Under the pieces are notes generated by a model, which did not search any database, was not told the origin of the DNA, and saw nothing but the letters and a program-made list of their open reading frames with translations. Both the position numbers and the translations under genes were made by a program. From Chrysochromulina tobinii (lineage: Eukaryota > Haptophyta > Prymnesiales > Chrysochromulinaceae), in the NCBI GenBank assembly GCA_001275005.1, contig JWZX01002589.1, positions 1-18,794 on the forward strand: a stretch of DNA of 18,794 nucleotides. Reading direction: 5' to 3'. This document shows, one piece after another, positions 1-7,478 of the stretch; position 1 is the first letter of the stretch; each line of letters starts with the position of its first letter.

Positions 1-1210
1 GTGCGTCGACGGCGGCCTCGGGTAGATGACCGCAGTGCGAGTGCGACCACCAGTAGGTGATCGACTCGAGGCGCTGCTCGTGCGCCATGGCCCAGCCCTG
101 CCAGTCGTCGCACAGCGCCCGGGAGCGCACCGAGAGGCTGGAGCGTCGAAAGTGTTCGCCCGCAAGGATCGGGGAGGTCGAGTCAAAGATGTAGAGCACC
201 CGCTTCCCCGCGAGCACCGCCAGCGCATCCACGCGATGAGCGAGCTCCGCATCGTAGTTGTCGCGTGAGCCGCCGATCAGATCGTCGGTGGCAAGGGCCC
301 CACCGAGCCGCGTGCCATCGTGCAGCAGCGCCGCCCGTGCGATCCGTTGCGCCCGAGGATCCCACGAGCCATCGCCGACCACGGCCGCCGTGTACACAAA
401 GCCCTGGAGCTGCTCATCGGCAAGCATGGCGTCGAGGGTGAGGTTGGCGAGCTGCACGCAGAAGCCGGGTCCACCGCTCCAAGACGCCTCCTCCGCCGTC
501 GGCGTGTCGACCGGCAGAGGATCGAGCCCTGCCAGATTGCGCTTGTCGTTTGCAGCCGCCCGTCGCTTCGCCTTGGCGGCCGTGTCGCGGTCGAAGGCGG
601 CGACGGCGATGGGTAGCGCGGACACATAGAGCTGCACGATGACCGAGGCGTCGGCGATATCAGCACCCTCTCGGCAGCCAATGGAGCGCCCGTCGGTGGC
701 GATGCGCCACGTCTGCTGTCGGTACCGTGCAAGCCGGGCAGCCCCGTCAGCCGTGCTCGCCGGTGGAGCCCGCCCACGGACCATGGTCTCCGTGTCGCCG
801 CCCTCGACAGGAACGATGTAGCGAGTGTGTGGTCCGTGGATCTCCGCATCGGTGGGCGACGGGAGCAACCGCTCTCGCTGCAGAGGGGCGGATGCGGCCG
901 CCCAGGTCCGGTACGCGCTCGCCCACTCCTCGGCCGCGGCCGCGTCACCCGCGGCCATGCGGCCAATGAGCTCGTCCAGGTCGTCTCTAGAGCCGGTGGA
1001 GGCGTCGCCGTCGTGAGCGCCAGGCAGCAGAGCGCCTGTGCCTCGCCAGATCTGCTGCGCATCGATGACGGCCTCGCGCGCCACCGGCTCGATGTCGAGC
1101 TCGCGTAGGTCGACGATGAGCTGGTCCCACGCCTTCCTCGAGGCGAGCAATGCGGGGCCGATGCGCCGTGCGAACGCCGGTACAACCGTGGACGCCTCGT
1201 CAAAGGTCAT
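1..1210 (-). CDS. RNase H-fold protein, probably the C-terminal part of a retroelement polyprotein (partial)
   Basis: The frame is open from the first in-frame Met at 1210 to the window edge (403 codons, no stop). It is also open upstream to a TGA at 1391-1393 inside the neighbouring repeat, so the true 5' end may be lost. The last ~130 residues carry an RNase H signature: GDGSW with D280, NYDAEL with E322, YIFDSTSP with D343, then a WWSHSHCG stretch and D402. Their spacing (42, 21, 59) matches the D-E-D-D metal-binding set of RNase HI. Residues 1-270 are not recognised and no reverse-transcriptase YxDD box is seen. In retroelements this domain degrades the RNA strand of the RNA/DNA hybrid. 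A retroelement origin is inferred; a domesticated RNase H gene is the alternative. The longest plain ORF here (277-1203 minus) is in another frame and its Ser/Arg-rich product is a shadow. Confidence 0.6.
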   Translation of the reverse strand, partial: MTFDEASTVVPAFARRIGPALLASRKAWDQLIVDLRELDIEPVAREAVIDAQQIWRGTGALLPGAHDGDASTGSRDDLDELIGRMAAGDAAAAEEWASAYRTWAAASAPLQRERLLPSPTDAEIHGPHTRYIVPVEGGDTETMVRGRAPPASTADGAARLARYRQQTWRIATDGRSIGCREGADIADASVIVQLYVSALPIAVAAFDRDTAAKAKRRAAANDKRNLAGLDPLPVDTPTAEEASWSGGPGFCVQLANLTLDAMLADEQLQGFVYTAAVVGDGSWDPRAQRIARAALLHDGTRLGGALATDDLIGGSRDNYDAELAHRVDALAVLAGKRVLYIFDSTSPILAGEHFRRSSLSVRSRALCDDWQGWAMAHEQRLESITYWWSHSHCGHLPEAAVDA

Positions 1211-1371
1211 AAAATCCGAGCCGTCGTTGCGGCAGGCCTGCGACCGTACGACGACGCCCGCCGAGAGCAGCAGCCAGACGCCGCGCCGCTTCCGTCCGAG
1301 CTGGTGATTCGTAGCATCAGAGACGAGTGGGCCTTCAAAGAGGCGAAGGTCATCGCGCGTAAGAGAACTGT

Positions 1372-1528
1372 GGATGCATGCTGCTGCTGTTCAACACAAC
1401 GCGCAGACCTCCGGACCCCCAAGCACGAGGGCCTCTATCGCTATGGACGGAGGTGTGGCCGACACTACCTGCTATTACACAGGCCGTCAATCGGCGGCAT
1501 GGGGGGACCGGCGCAGCCTCCCCCTCTA
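1372..1528 (-). repeat. 157-bp dispersed repeat, full copy A
   Basis: This segment is nearly identical to 5773-5929 over its whole length. One edge has GGATGCATGCTGCTGCTG followed by TTCAACACAACGCGC; the middle has CTATGGACGGAGGTGTGG; the far edge is GC-rich and ends CCTCCCCCTCTA. Relative to copy B it is one base short near 1405-1410, which would shift any reading frame, and its terminal hairpin is disrupted by a CC insertion. It lies just upstream of the RNase H-fold ORF in that gene's direction. Strand is given in the orientation of the minus-strand genes it precedes. Confidence 0.9.
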
Positions 1529-1539
1529 CGCTCTAGAGT

Positions 1540-1567
1540 GCATGCAGCTGCTGTTCAACACAACGCG
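1540..1567 (-). repeat. Partial copy of the dispersed repeat
   Basis: Only the TGCATGC / CTGCTGTTCAACACAACGCG end of the repeat is present, directly abutting copy A in the same orientation. It suggests a formerly tandem array, as still seen at 18605-18794. Confidence 0.75.
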
Positions 1568-1820
1568 TCGAGCATAAATCTTAGGCCGTATGATGCGGGA
1601 CTATGTTACTAGTACTGCGAGTACGGCTACTAGTAGAGACGGACTCGTGCTGTGGAGAGTGACAGTGTGTTAATAACATCCTAAATACAACACGAACGCT
1701 CTCACTTCACCAACGGTGTAAGCTGTAACCGCTCCCGACCCGGCCCGACCGCGACAGAGTCCTTTCCTAGGTGAACAGAGCTGCTTTTCGGTAGACAGAG
1801 CTGCTTTTCTGGTTACGTAA
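1568..1820. other. Intergenic region, 3' side of the mosaic kinase gene
   Basis: No coding frame is convincing. The palindromic 8-mer TACTAGTA occurs at 1607-1614 and 1628-1635, flanking a short hairpin (GTACT-GCG-AGTAC, 1612-1624). A 15-bp direct repeat ACAGAGCTGCTTTTC lies at 1775-1789 and 1795-1809, just beyond the stop of the minus-strand gene, where its 3' UTR would be. Any role in 3'-end formation is speculative. Confidence 0.5.
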
Positions 1821-4800
1821 TCAGCCCACGCGTGCCCGTCCTCGGCCCGTGCCTCGGCCACCGCGCCCGCCTCTGCCGATGAGGCTGATGGGCGCTGCAA
1901 CGTGCTCAACTTCGTCTCTCCTCGTCTGCTCGGCCGCCGCACGCATGGCGCCGAATGCCTGCGCTCTGTGCGCTGCATTCGGGACGACCATCTCGAACGT
2001 CGCGATGGCGCTGGCCGCCGCCGCAGTGCTCAGCATGGCGCCTCCGAGTCGCTTGGCCTCGCCTCTGATGATCGTCTGGCGGCACGTGGGGCACTCGCTC
2101 AGCTGCGGAAGGCATCGTTCACAGCAGATCGCGTGGCCACACCCGAGGCGCATCTCACGGGGGGCATCGAGGCAAATGAGACACTCCGCGAGCGGCTGAC
2201 GCGCCGCGCGCTCCTCCGCCAACAGTGGCGCACGCGAGGCCGCCTCGTCGACCCCAAAGCTCTGTGCGAGCGCCTCCAGCGCCGCGAGCGCATCAGGCAA
2301 CGGCAGCCGGTCCTCCTTGAACTGCCCCATCGCAAGCCCCACTACGACAGCGGCTAAGCCAGTCGCCACTGCGTCCGGCCACTCCCCCGCCGTCGCGTCT
2401 GGTCGGCCGGGTGCAACCCACTTGTCGGGCCGCCCAGGGTTGCGTAGCAGCTGGCGGCAGCGTGGCTGGATGTCGGTCGCAGGTAGGCCGGTGAGTGCGA
2501 CGAGGATGGTGATGCCCATCGCGAAGCCGTCGTTCACTTCGGACACGTGGCCCGCCGAGTTGGTGGCGAGGGGATCGAGGAATCCCGGTGTGCCCTTGAT
2601 GGCACACACCGTCGACAGGGGGAGGCGGGCATCGTCCGCGGCCATGTACGCCTCGTGTTGCTTCGCGAGCCCAAAGTCGGCCAACCGCACTCCCAGCTGC
2701 TCCGTCAGCAAGATGTTCTGCGGCTTCACGTCGCGATGCAAGACCACGGGCTTGGAGCCGTCGGCCGAGGGCGTGTGAAGGTACACGAGGCCACGCGCCG
2801 CGTCGCGCAGGATGCGCAGACGCTCGCGCCAGCTCAGAGGTGGGGGGGGCTGCACATACCCCAGCATCCCCAGCCGCTGCCGCCCGAGCTCGCTCGGCAG
2901 CAAGCGGTCGTCCAAGCTGCCGCCACGGCACAGCGGCGAGACGAGGCAGCGACTGCGCGCCTCGAAGCAGAACCCCACGAGCGGCAGCAGGTTTTCATGG
3001 CTGCACGTGTGGAGGATCGCCACCTCCCGCTGCAGATGCATCAGCCCCTGTTCACTCTCGTCAAAGAGGCGCTTGACCGCGACCGCCCCCGCGGGCGCCA
3101 CCGCCGGCAGCAGGGGCACACAGAAGACCACCCCGTACGCGCCTCGGCCGATGATGGCCGCCTCACTAAACGCGTTCGTCGCCTCGATGAGCTGAGGGGC
3201 ATGGAGTGCGATCGGCGGGGGGACGGAGGCGGTCGGGTGGATGGTCTCCGCCGCTGCCTCCCGTGCTGCCTTCTCCGTTGCCGCCTTTTCCGCTGCCGCC
3301 TTATCTGCTGCCGCCTTCGCCAGCACTGTCGTCTCCCGAGCTGCCTCAGCCCTTGCGAAAGCTTCAGCCTGCCGAGATGTCACTGCTGCCGCCTTCTCTG
3401 CTGCCGCCTTCTCTGCTGCCACCTTCTCCGCTGCCTTTTCCGCTGCCGCCTTCTCTGCTACCGCCTTCTCCGCTGCCTTTTCCGCTGCCGCCTTCCCCGC
3501 TGCCGCCTTCTCCGCTGCCGCCTTCTCTGCTGCCGCCTTCTCCGCTGCCTTCTCCGCTGCCTTTTCCGCTGCCGCCTTCTCTGCTGCCTTCTCCGCTGCC
3601 GCCTTCGCCGCTGCCGCCTTCGACGCTGATGCCGCCTTCTCCGCAGCCGCCCTCTCTGTTGCCTTCCGTCTGCTCTCCTCCTTCATGTGCGCCTCCTCCT
3701 TCCTTTGTGCCGCCGCCACTTCAGCCGCCTCCCGCTCCGCAGCGGCTTGCTTCTGGAGCCTTGCTGCGTCAATACTTGCCATCATCTCCGCCCGCTCTGC
3801 CTTGTCTGCCTCCTCACGCTGCCGCTGCATCTCGCGCTGCATCTCGCGCTCCTCGTGCTTCTTCTTGCTCTTGCTCATCTTGGCGTCACGGCGCACCCGC
3901 TCGGCCAGCAAGTCGCGCAGCGCCCGCGCCTCCTTGAGCAGCGGGGAGCCTTCGGCCGCGGCCGCATGCGCTGAGATCGCACTCTTAATCGCCACAAGCC
4001 TTGCCTCAAGGTTGCTCGGGTCATCACCGCTACTCGTCTCGAGGGCCACACGCAGAGCGGCCAGAGCTGCCTTCTCTGATGCCTCCTTTTCCGCTGCCGC
4101 CTTTTCCGCTGCCGCCTTCGCCGCTGCCGCCTTCGCCGCTGCCGCCGCCTTCTCCGCCACCGCCCTCGCTGTCGCCTTCCGTCTGCTCTCCTCCAACTGC
4201 CACTGCCACTGCACGTCGAGAACGAGGGCATCGATTGGTGGAGCCCATGCGGCAATCGGAGCGGCGCTTGCCCAGGCTTCTGCACGCGGTGGAGGCCGCT
4301 GCTGTGGCGGCGGCGGAGGCTGCTGCTGCTGCGGCGGCGGCATTAAGCCCAGCGGCAAGCTACCCGGCACAGGCTGGCCGTTATCGTCGAGGCGCAGGGG
4401 CTGGCCGATGATCATGGGCATTGAAGATCGGACAACGTCGCAGTTGAGAACGATGATGATGATCTTGCGGTTCTGCACGACGTTGCAGACGAACTCGGTC
4501 AGCTTGATGACCGAGAGCGACTGGATCTGACCCGACTCGATGTAGTGGTTGAGCTGCGTGGCCATCATGCCCTGCATGTAGTTGACGCCATCCGAGACGA
4601 TCACGCGATGGCGTACTTCCGCGTGATGGTGGCTGATGAGCTTGACTTCAAGGAGCTGGACCACGGGCTGCTGCGTCGTGTCGTTGTGGAACATCTTGAG
4701 CATGGCTCCGTTTGTGAGCGCGATGGTGCTGCACATGCCGAGAGTCCGCAACGTGGCGGCTGCGTTCGCCTGGCCTAGTGCGTCGCCGTCGCACATGAGC

Positions 4801-5711
4801 GCCACGAGCGCCTCAATCGCGCCCGCCGCCACAAACGCCGCCTTGATGGCATCGTCGCCGGCCGCCATGTTCCCCAACGTGAAGGCTGCGTACGCCTTGC
4901 CTTGAGCGTCGCCGTCGCGCAAGAGCGCCACGAGCTTGCCCGCCGCCGCAATCAGCGCTACACAGGAAGCGTCGCCGGCCGCCAGGTGCTGACACGCGCG
5001 GGCTGCGTTCGCCTTGCCTTCAGCGTCGCCGTCGCGCACGAGCGCCACGAGCGGCTCGATGGCGCCCGCCGCCGTAATCGCCGCTACGATGGCATCGTCG
5101 CGGGCCGCCAGACTCCCCAACGTGAAGGCCGCGTTGGCCTTGCCTGGAGCGTCGCCGTCGCGCACGAGCGCCACGAGCGGCTCGATCGCGCCCGCCGCCA
5201 CAATCGCCACTGTTATGGCATCGTCGCCGACCGCCAGTTGCTGCAACGCGCCGGCTGCGTTCGCCTTGCCTTGAGCGTCGCCGTCGCGCACGAGCGCCAC
5301 GAGCGCCTTGATGGCGCCCGCCGCCGTAATCGCCGCCTTGATGGCAGCGTCGCCGACCGCCATCAGATTCCGCAACGCACCGGCTGCGTTCGCCTTGCCT
5401 TGAGCGTCGCCGTCGCGCACGAGCGCCATGAGCGGCTCAATCGCGCCCAACGCGGGAATCGCCCCTTTGTTGTACTTGTTGCGCGCTAGCTTTTTCAAGG
5501 CCTCCGCGGCAGCGGCACGCTCATCTACGGTACCATCTCTGAGCAACGCCACCAGCGGCGGGAGGGCGCCGGCCGTGGCGAGTGCCCCACTCATCGGATC
5601 CGCCGACTGATCTGGCGGCGCGGGCTGCGTCGCGGCTCCAAACCCGCCGCCGCCGAATGGAGTGCCGGAAGGAGCGGCACCGCCCAAAGGTGGCGGCGAG
5701 GCACCAAACAT
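1821..5711 (-). CDS. Mosaic signalling protein: ARM repeats, RPA70N-like OB fold, coiled coil, protein kinase, RING finger
   Basis: Single-exon ORF of 1296 residues starting at MFGASPPP. Residues ~43-335 are about seven armadillo-type repeats of ~42 residues (core [17 protein letters not shown]). Residues ~347-430 match the N-terminal OB fold of RPA70: the pattern runs [28 protein letters not shown], then [10 protein letters not shown], with basic-cleft equivalents K357, R367, R369 and R415. A Pro/Gln linker and a long Ala/Lys/Glu coiled coil (~505-825) follow. The kinase (~852-1150) keeps GRGAYG (855-860), VAVK with K880, E896, HRDVKPQN with D994, DFGLA and GTPGFLDP, so it should be active; it resembles receptor-like/IRAK kinases. 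A C3HC4-type RING spans 1177-1211, and the end is Arg/Gly-rich. No signal peptide or membrane segment is seen, so it is probably cytosolic or nuclear. The frame is open upstream to an ATG at 5867, but that part is dispersed repeat, so I start at 5711. Kinase plus E3-ligase activity on a protein-docking scaffold is inferred. Confidence 0.88.
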   Translation of the reverse strand: MFGASPPPLGGAAPSGTPFGGGGFGAATQPAPPDQSADPMSGALATAGALPPLVALLRDGTVDERAAAAEALKKLARNKYNKGAIPALGAIEPLMALVRDGDAQGKANAAGALRNLMAVGDAAIKAAITAAGAIKALVALVRDGDAQGKANAAGALQQLAVGDDAITVAIVAAGAIEPLVALVRDGDAPGKANAAFTLGSLAARDDAIVAAITAAGAIEPLVALVRDGDAEGKANAARACQHLAAGDASCVALIAAAGKLVALLRDGDAQGKAYAAFTLGNMAAGDDAIKAAFVAAGAIEALVALMCDGDALGQANAAATLRTLGMCSTIALTNGAMLKMFHNDTTQQPVVQLLEVKLISHHHAEVRHRVIVSDGVNYMQGMMATQLNHYIESGQIQSLSVIKLTEFVCNVVQNRKIIIIVLNCDVVRSSMPMIIGQPLRLDDNGQPVPGSLPLGLMPPPQQQQPPPPPQQRPPPRAEAWASAAPIAAWAPPIDALVLDVQWQWQLEESRRKATARAVAEKAAAAAKAAAAKAAAEKAAAEKEASEKAALAALRVALETSSGDDPSNLEARLVAIKSAISAHAAAAEGSPLLKEARALRDLLAERVRRDAKMSKSKKKHEEREMQREMQRQREEADKAERAEMMASIDAARLQKQAAAEREAAEVAAAQRKEEAHMKEESRRKATERAAAEKAASASKAAAAKAAAEKAAEKAAAEKAAEKAAEKAAAEKAAAEKAAAGKAAAEKAAEKAVAEKAAAEKAAEKVAAEKAAAEKAAAVTSRQAEAFARAEAARETTVLAKAAADKAAAEKAATEKAAREAAAETIHPTASVPPPIALHAPQLIEATNAFSEAAIIGRGAYGVVFCVPLLPAVAPAGAVAVKRLFDESEQGLMHLQREVAILHTCSHENLLPLVGFCFEARSRCLVSPLCRGGSLDDRLLPSELGRQRLGMLGYVQPPPPLSWRERLRILRDAARGLVYLHTPSADGSKPVVLHRDVKPQNILLTEQLGVRLADFGLAKQHEAYMAADDARLPLSTVCAIKGTPGFLDPLATNSAGHVSEVNDGFAMGITILVALTGLPATDIQPRCRQLLRNPGRPDKWVAPGRPDATAGEWPDAVATGLAAVVVGLAMGQFKEDRLPLPDALAALEALAQSFGVDEAASRAPLLAEERAARQPLAECLICLDAPREMRLGCGHAICCERCLPQLSECPTCRQTIIRGEAKRLGGAMLSTAAAASAIATFEMVVPNAAHRAQAFGAMRAAAEQTRRDEVEHVAAPISLIGRGGRGGRGTGRGRARVG
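3264..3640 (-). repeat. Coding minisatellite for the Ala/Lys/Glu coiled coil
   Basis: Imperfect 12-15 bp units (GCCGCCTTCTCTGCT and variants on the plus strand) encode [12 protein letters not shown]-type repeats. A shorter block of the same kind lies near 4060-4160. Such tracts change length readily by slippage. They also create long open frames on the opposite strand, for example plus-strand 3241-4530, which should not be read as a gene. Confidence 0.85.
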
Positions 5712-5772
5712 GTTTGATCTTGGTCCACTCTCACAACGACCGGCGTTAGATCCGTCCAGGTGTGCATTTTCA
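5712..5772 (-). promoter_or_regulatory. Presumed 5' UTR or promoter-proximal segment of the mosaic kinase gene
   Basis: These 61 bases separate the chosen start codon from dispersed-repeat copy B. The frame is open through them, so they could also code for a short N-terminal extension. No TATA-like box is obvious. Confidence 0.35.
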
Positions 5773-5929
5773 GGATGCATGCTGCTGCTGTTCAACACAA
5801 CGCGCACAACCTCCGGACCCCCAAGCACGAGGGCCTCTATCGCTATGGACGGAGGTGTGGCCGACACAACCTGCTATTACACAGGCCGTTAATCGGCGGC
5901 ATGGGGGGGAGGCGCAGCCTCCCCCTCTA
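5773..5929 (-). repeat. 157-bp dispersed repeat, full copy B, with terminal hairpin
   Basis: Same length and order as copy A. The distal edge holds a perfect hairpin at 5905-5925: GGGGGAGGC, loop GCA, GCCTCCCCC, followed by TCTAGAG. In the minus direction the repeat contains an open frame starting MSATPPSIAIEALVLGG that joins the kinase ORF. Copy A has a one-base shift in this stretch, so conservation looks nucleotide-level, not protein-level. Confidence 0.9.
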
Positions 5930-6070
5930 GAGTAAACCGATAGTACCGATCGGACCGCTGCTCGCGGCGGCAGCCGCCGCGGCGGCGCGCACGCGCGCAC
6001 GCCGCGGTGGCGTCTCCCCCCGTAGTAGAAGTGTCACCTGTCTCACATGCACCACGCGCGGCAAACCCGG

Positions 6071-6123
6071 GTGCTGCTGTTCAACACAACGCGCAACTCT
6101 CCGGACCCCCAAGCACAGGGGCC
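6071..6123 (-). repeat. Partial copy C of the dispersed repeat
   Basis: The GTGCTGCTGTTCAACACAAC end and the CCGGACCCCCAAGCAC core are present, after which similarity stops. Orientation is the same as the other copies. It is the second copy upstream of the mosaic kinase gene. Confidence 0.8.
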
Positions 6124-6462
6124 GCAATCGGGTAGTTATCCTCGGCGCGTGAAACCAGATTTTGAGGAAAACAGCCGTCTGCGGTGTGAAAAGCTGTCTG
6201 CGGCAGACGAAACAGGAATTCCTAGTCATAAAGAAAGGGGTGAACGTATACACGGCAGACGCGACAACCGGTCGGGCAACCCAACCCCCCGGTGCTACGG
6301 CACTTCTGTTACTGCCCGCTCAGAATACGTGTGTGGCCTTTGAAACAGGCCCAATTGCTGTCGTCATCGATGGTCCGTCAGGACACGACGGCACAGTGCC
6401 TCTGTCGTGTTAACGTTCACACGCTCTCTCTCGCGATGTTGAGCGCATTTTGGTAGGCGAAC
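6124..6462. other. Intergenic region upstream of the secreted-protein gene
   Basis: No credible coding frame is seen. GTCTGCGG occurs twice, the second time as a small palindrome (GTCTGC-G-GCAGAC, around 6196-6208). The proximal part carries the nested inverted repeat annotated at 6383-6410. This is the expected promoter and 5' UTR space for the gene starting at 6463. Confidence 0.45.
6383..6410 (+). promoter_or_regulatory. Nested inverted repeat 53 bp upstream of a start codon
   Basis: The outer arms are ACACGAC (6383-6389) and GTCGTGT (6404-6410). The inner arms are GGCAC (6390-6394) and GTGCC (6396-6400), with a one-base loop and a TCT bulge. It could be a protein-binding palindrome or a 5' UTR hairpin; the sequence does not decide which. 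Confidence 0.5.
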
Positions 6463-7444
6463 ATGGGGCTGCTTGCGGCGACACTCCTACTCCTCGTCCC
6501 CAGCGCATCGCCGCTGAGAGAATCCGCGCCGCCATCGCTGACCATCGTCGACAAGCTGGGCCTTTCTTTGCACGGCCACCTCGCTCGCACGGCGGGCGCG
6601 GTGACGGCCAAGGAGTGGACCGAGACGGCGGAGCTGTTGCGAGACTCGTGCTGCGAGCTGGCTGCTGCCAGTGCGAGCGCAGAGGGCAGCAGCACGCTGC
6701 TGCACAGCCGCGCCCCACACGCCTGCGCTCGCCGCATCGCCGAATCGCTCGTGGCGTCCACGAGCGAGGACCACCCAGAGCTGCACGCGGTCGCCAAGCT
6801 CTCTCTCAAGCGCAACGGCAACCTGGCCACGTCGGCGCGCGCGTGCGAGCGGTGCCTCGCCGAGCTCGGTGTGCTCATGGGCACGTATGCGGTGCTCAGT
6901 CCGACCGAGCGCGCGCGCCTCCTCAGCGCCGCGCGGCCGATCTCGCAGACGACGCCCACTGGCGCACGGCTGCGCTCGCTCATCGTGCTGTGCCGCGGCT
7001 TCCACACCCCGGGCTTTGGCAGCGGACCTCACGGCTGGCGCATCGGCAAGGGGACTTGCCAGCAGCTGCTCGCTGCGCGCACCGACTCCACGACGCCATG
7101 CACCGCCGACACAGCGCTCGAGACGGCGCTTCGGTCGGCGCCAGAGTCACTTCGACGGCATTCGAGGCTGCTGCGCTCCTCGCTGCCGCTGCTCCAAACG
7201 CCTCTGTGGCTCTGGCTCGAGGGGTGCGACGCCCAGGACGGCGCGTGGCCCGCGCACACGCTCGCTCTGGGCCGCCGTCTCGCGGCGCTTGAGACGGCGC
7301 TTGACCACGCTGTCGACGCTTCCAAATATGGCAAAGGCGACTCCGCCGCTGCCAAATATGGCAAGGGCGACTCCGCTGTCGACGGCGGCGCAGGCGCGGC
7401 TGCCAAGGCGTCCGGCGATGGCGACGAGCGCGGCGGCAGTGAGC

Positions 7445-7478
<34 letters not shown>

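Noticed and set aside
277-1203. 308-codon minus-strand ORF
   Set aside because: Its product is Ser/Arg/Pro-rich low complexity. The frame beside it is open through the same region and carries the RNase H motifs.
2547-3629. 360-codon plus-strand ORF ending in Cys/Arg/Leu repeats
   Set aside because: It is antisense to the kinase domain and coiled coil, whose motifs are unmistakable on the other strand.
3241-4530. 429-codon plus-strand ORF rich in Ala/Phe/Ser
   Set aside because: It is antisense to the Lys/Ala/Glu coiled-coil minisatellite; the repeat makes every frame open.
5712-5867. N-terminal extension of the mosaic kinase starting MSATPPSI
   Set aside because: It is encoded by the dispersed repeat, which elsewhere is frameshifted, so protein-level conservation is not supported. 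Kept only as a hypothesis.
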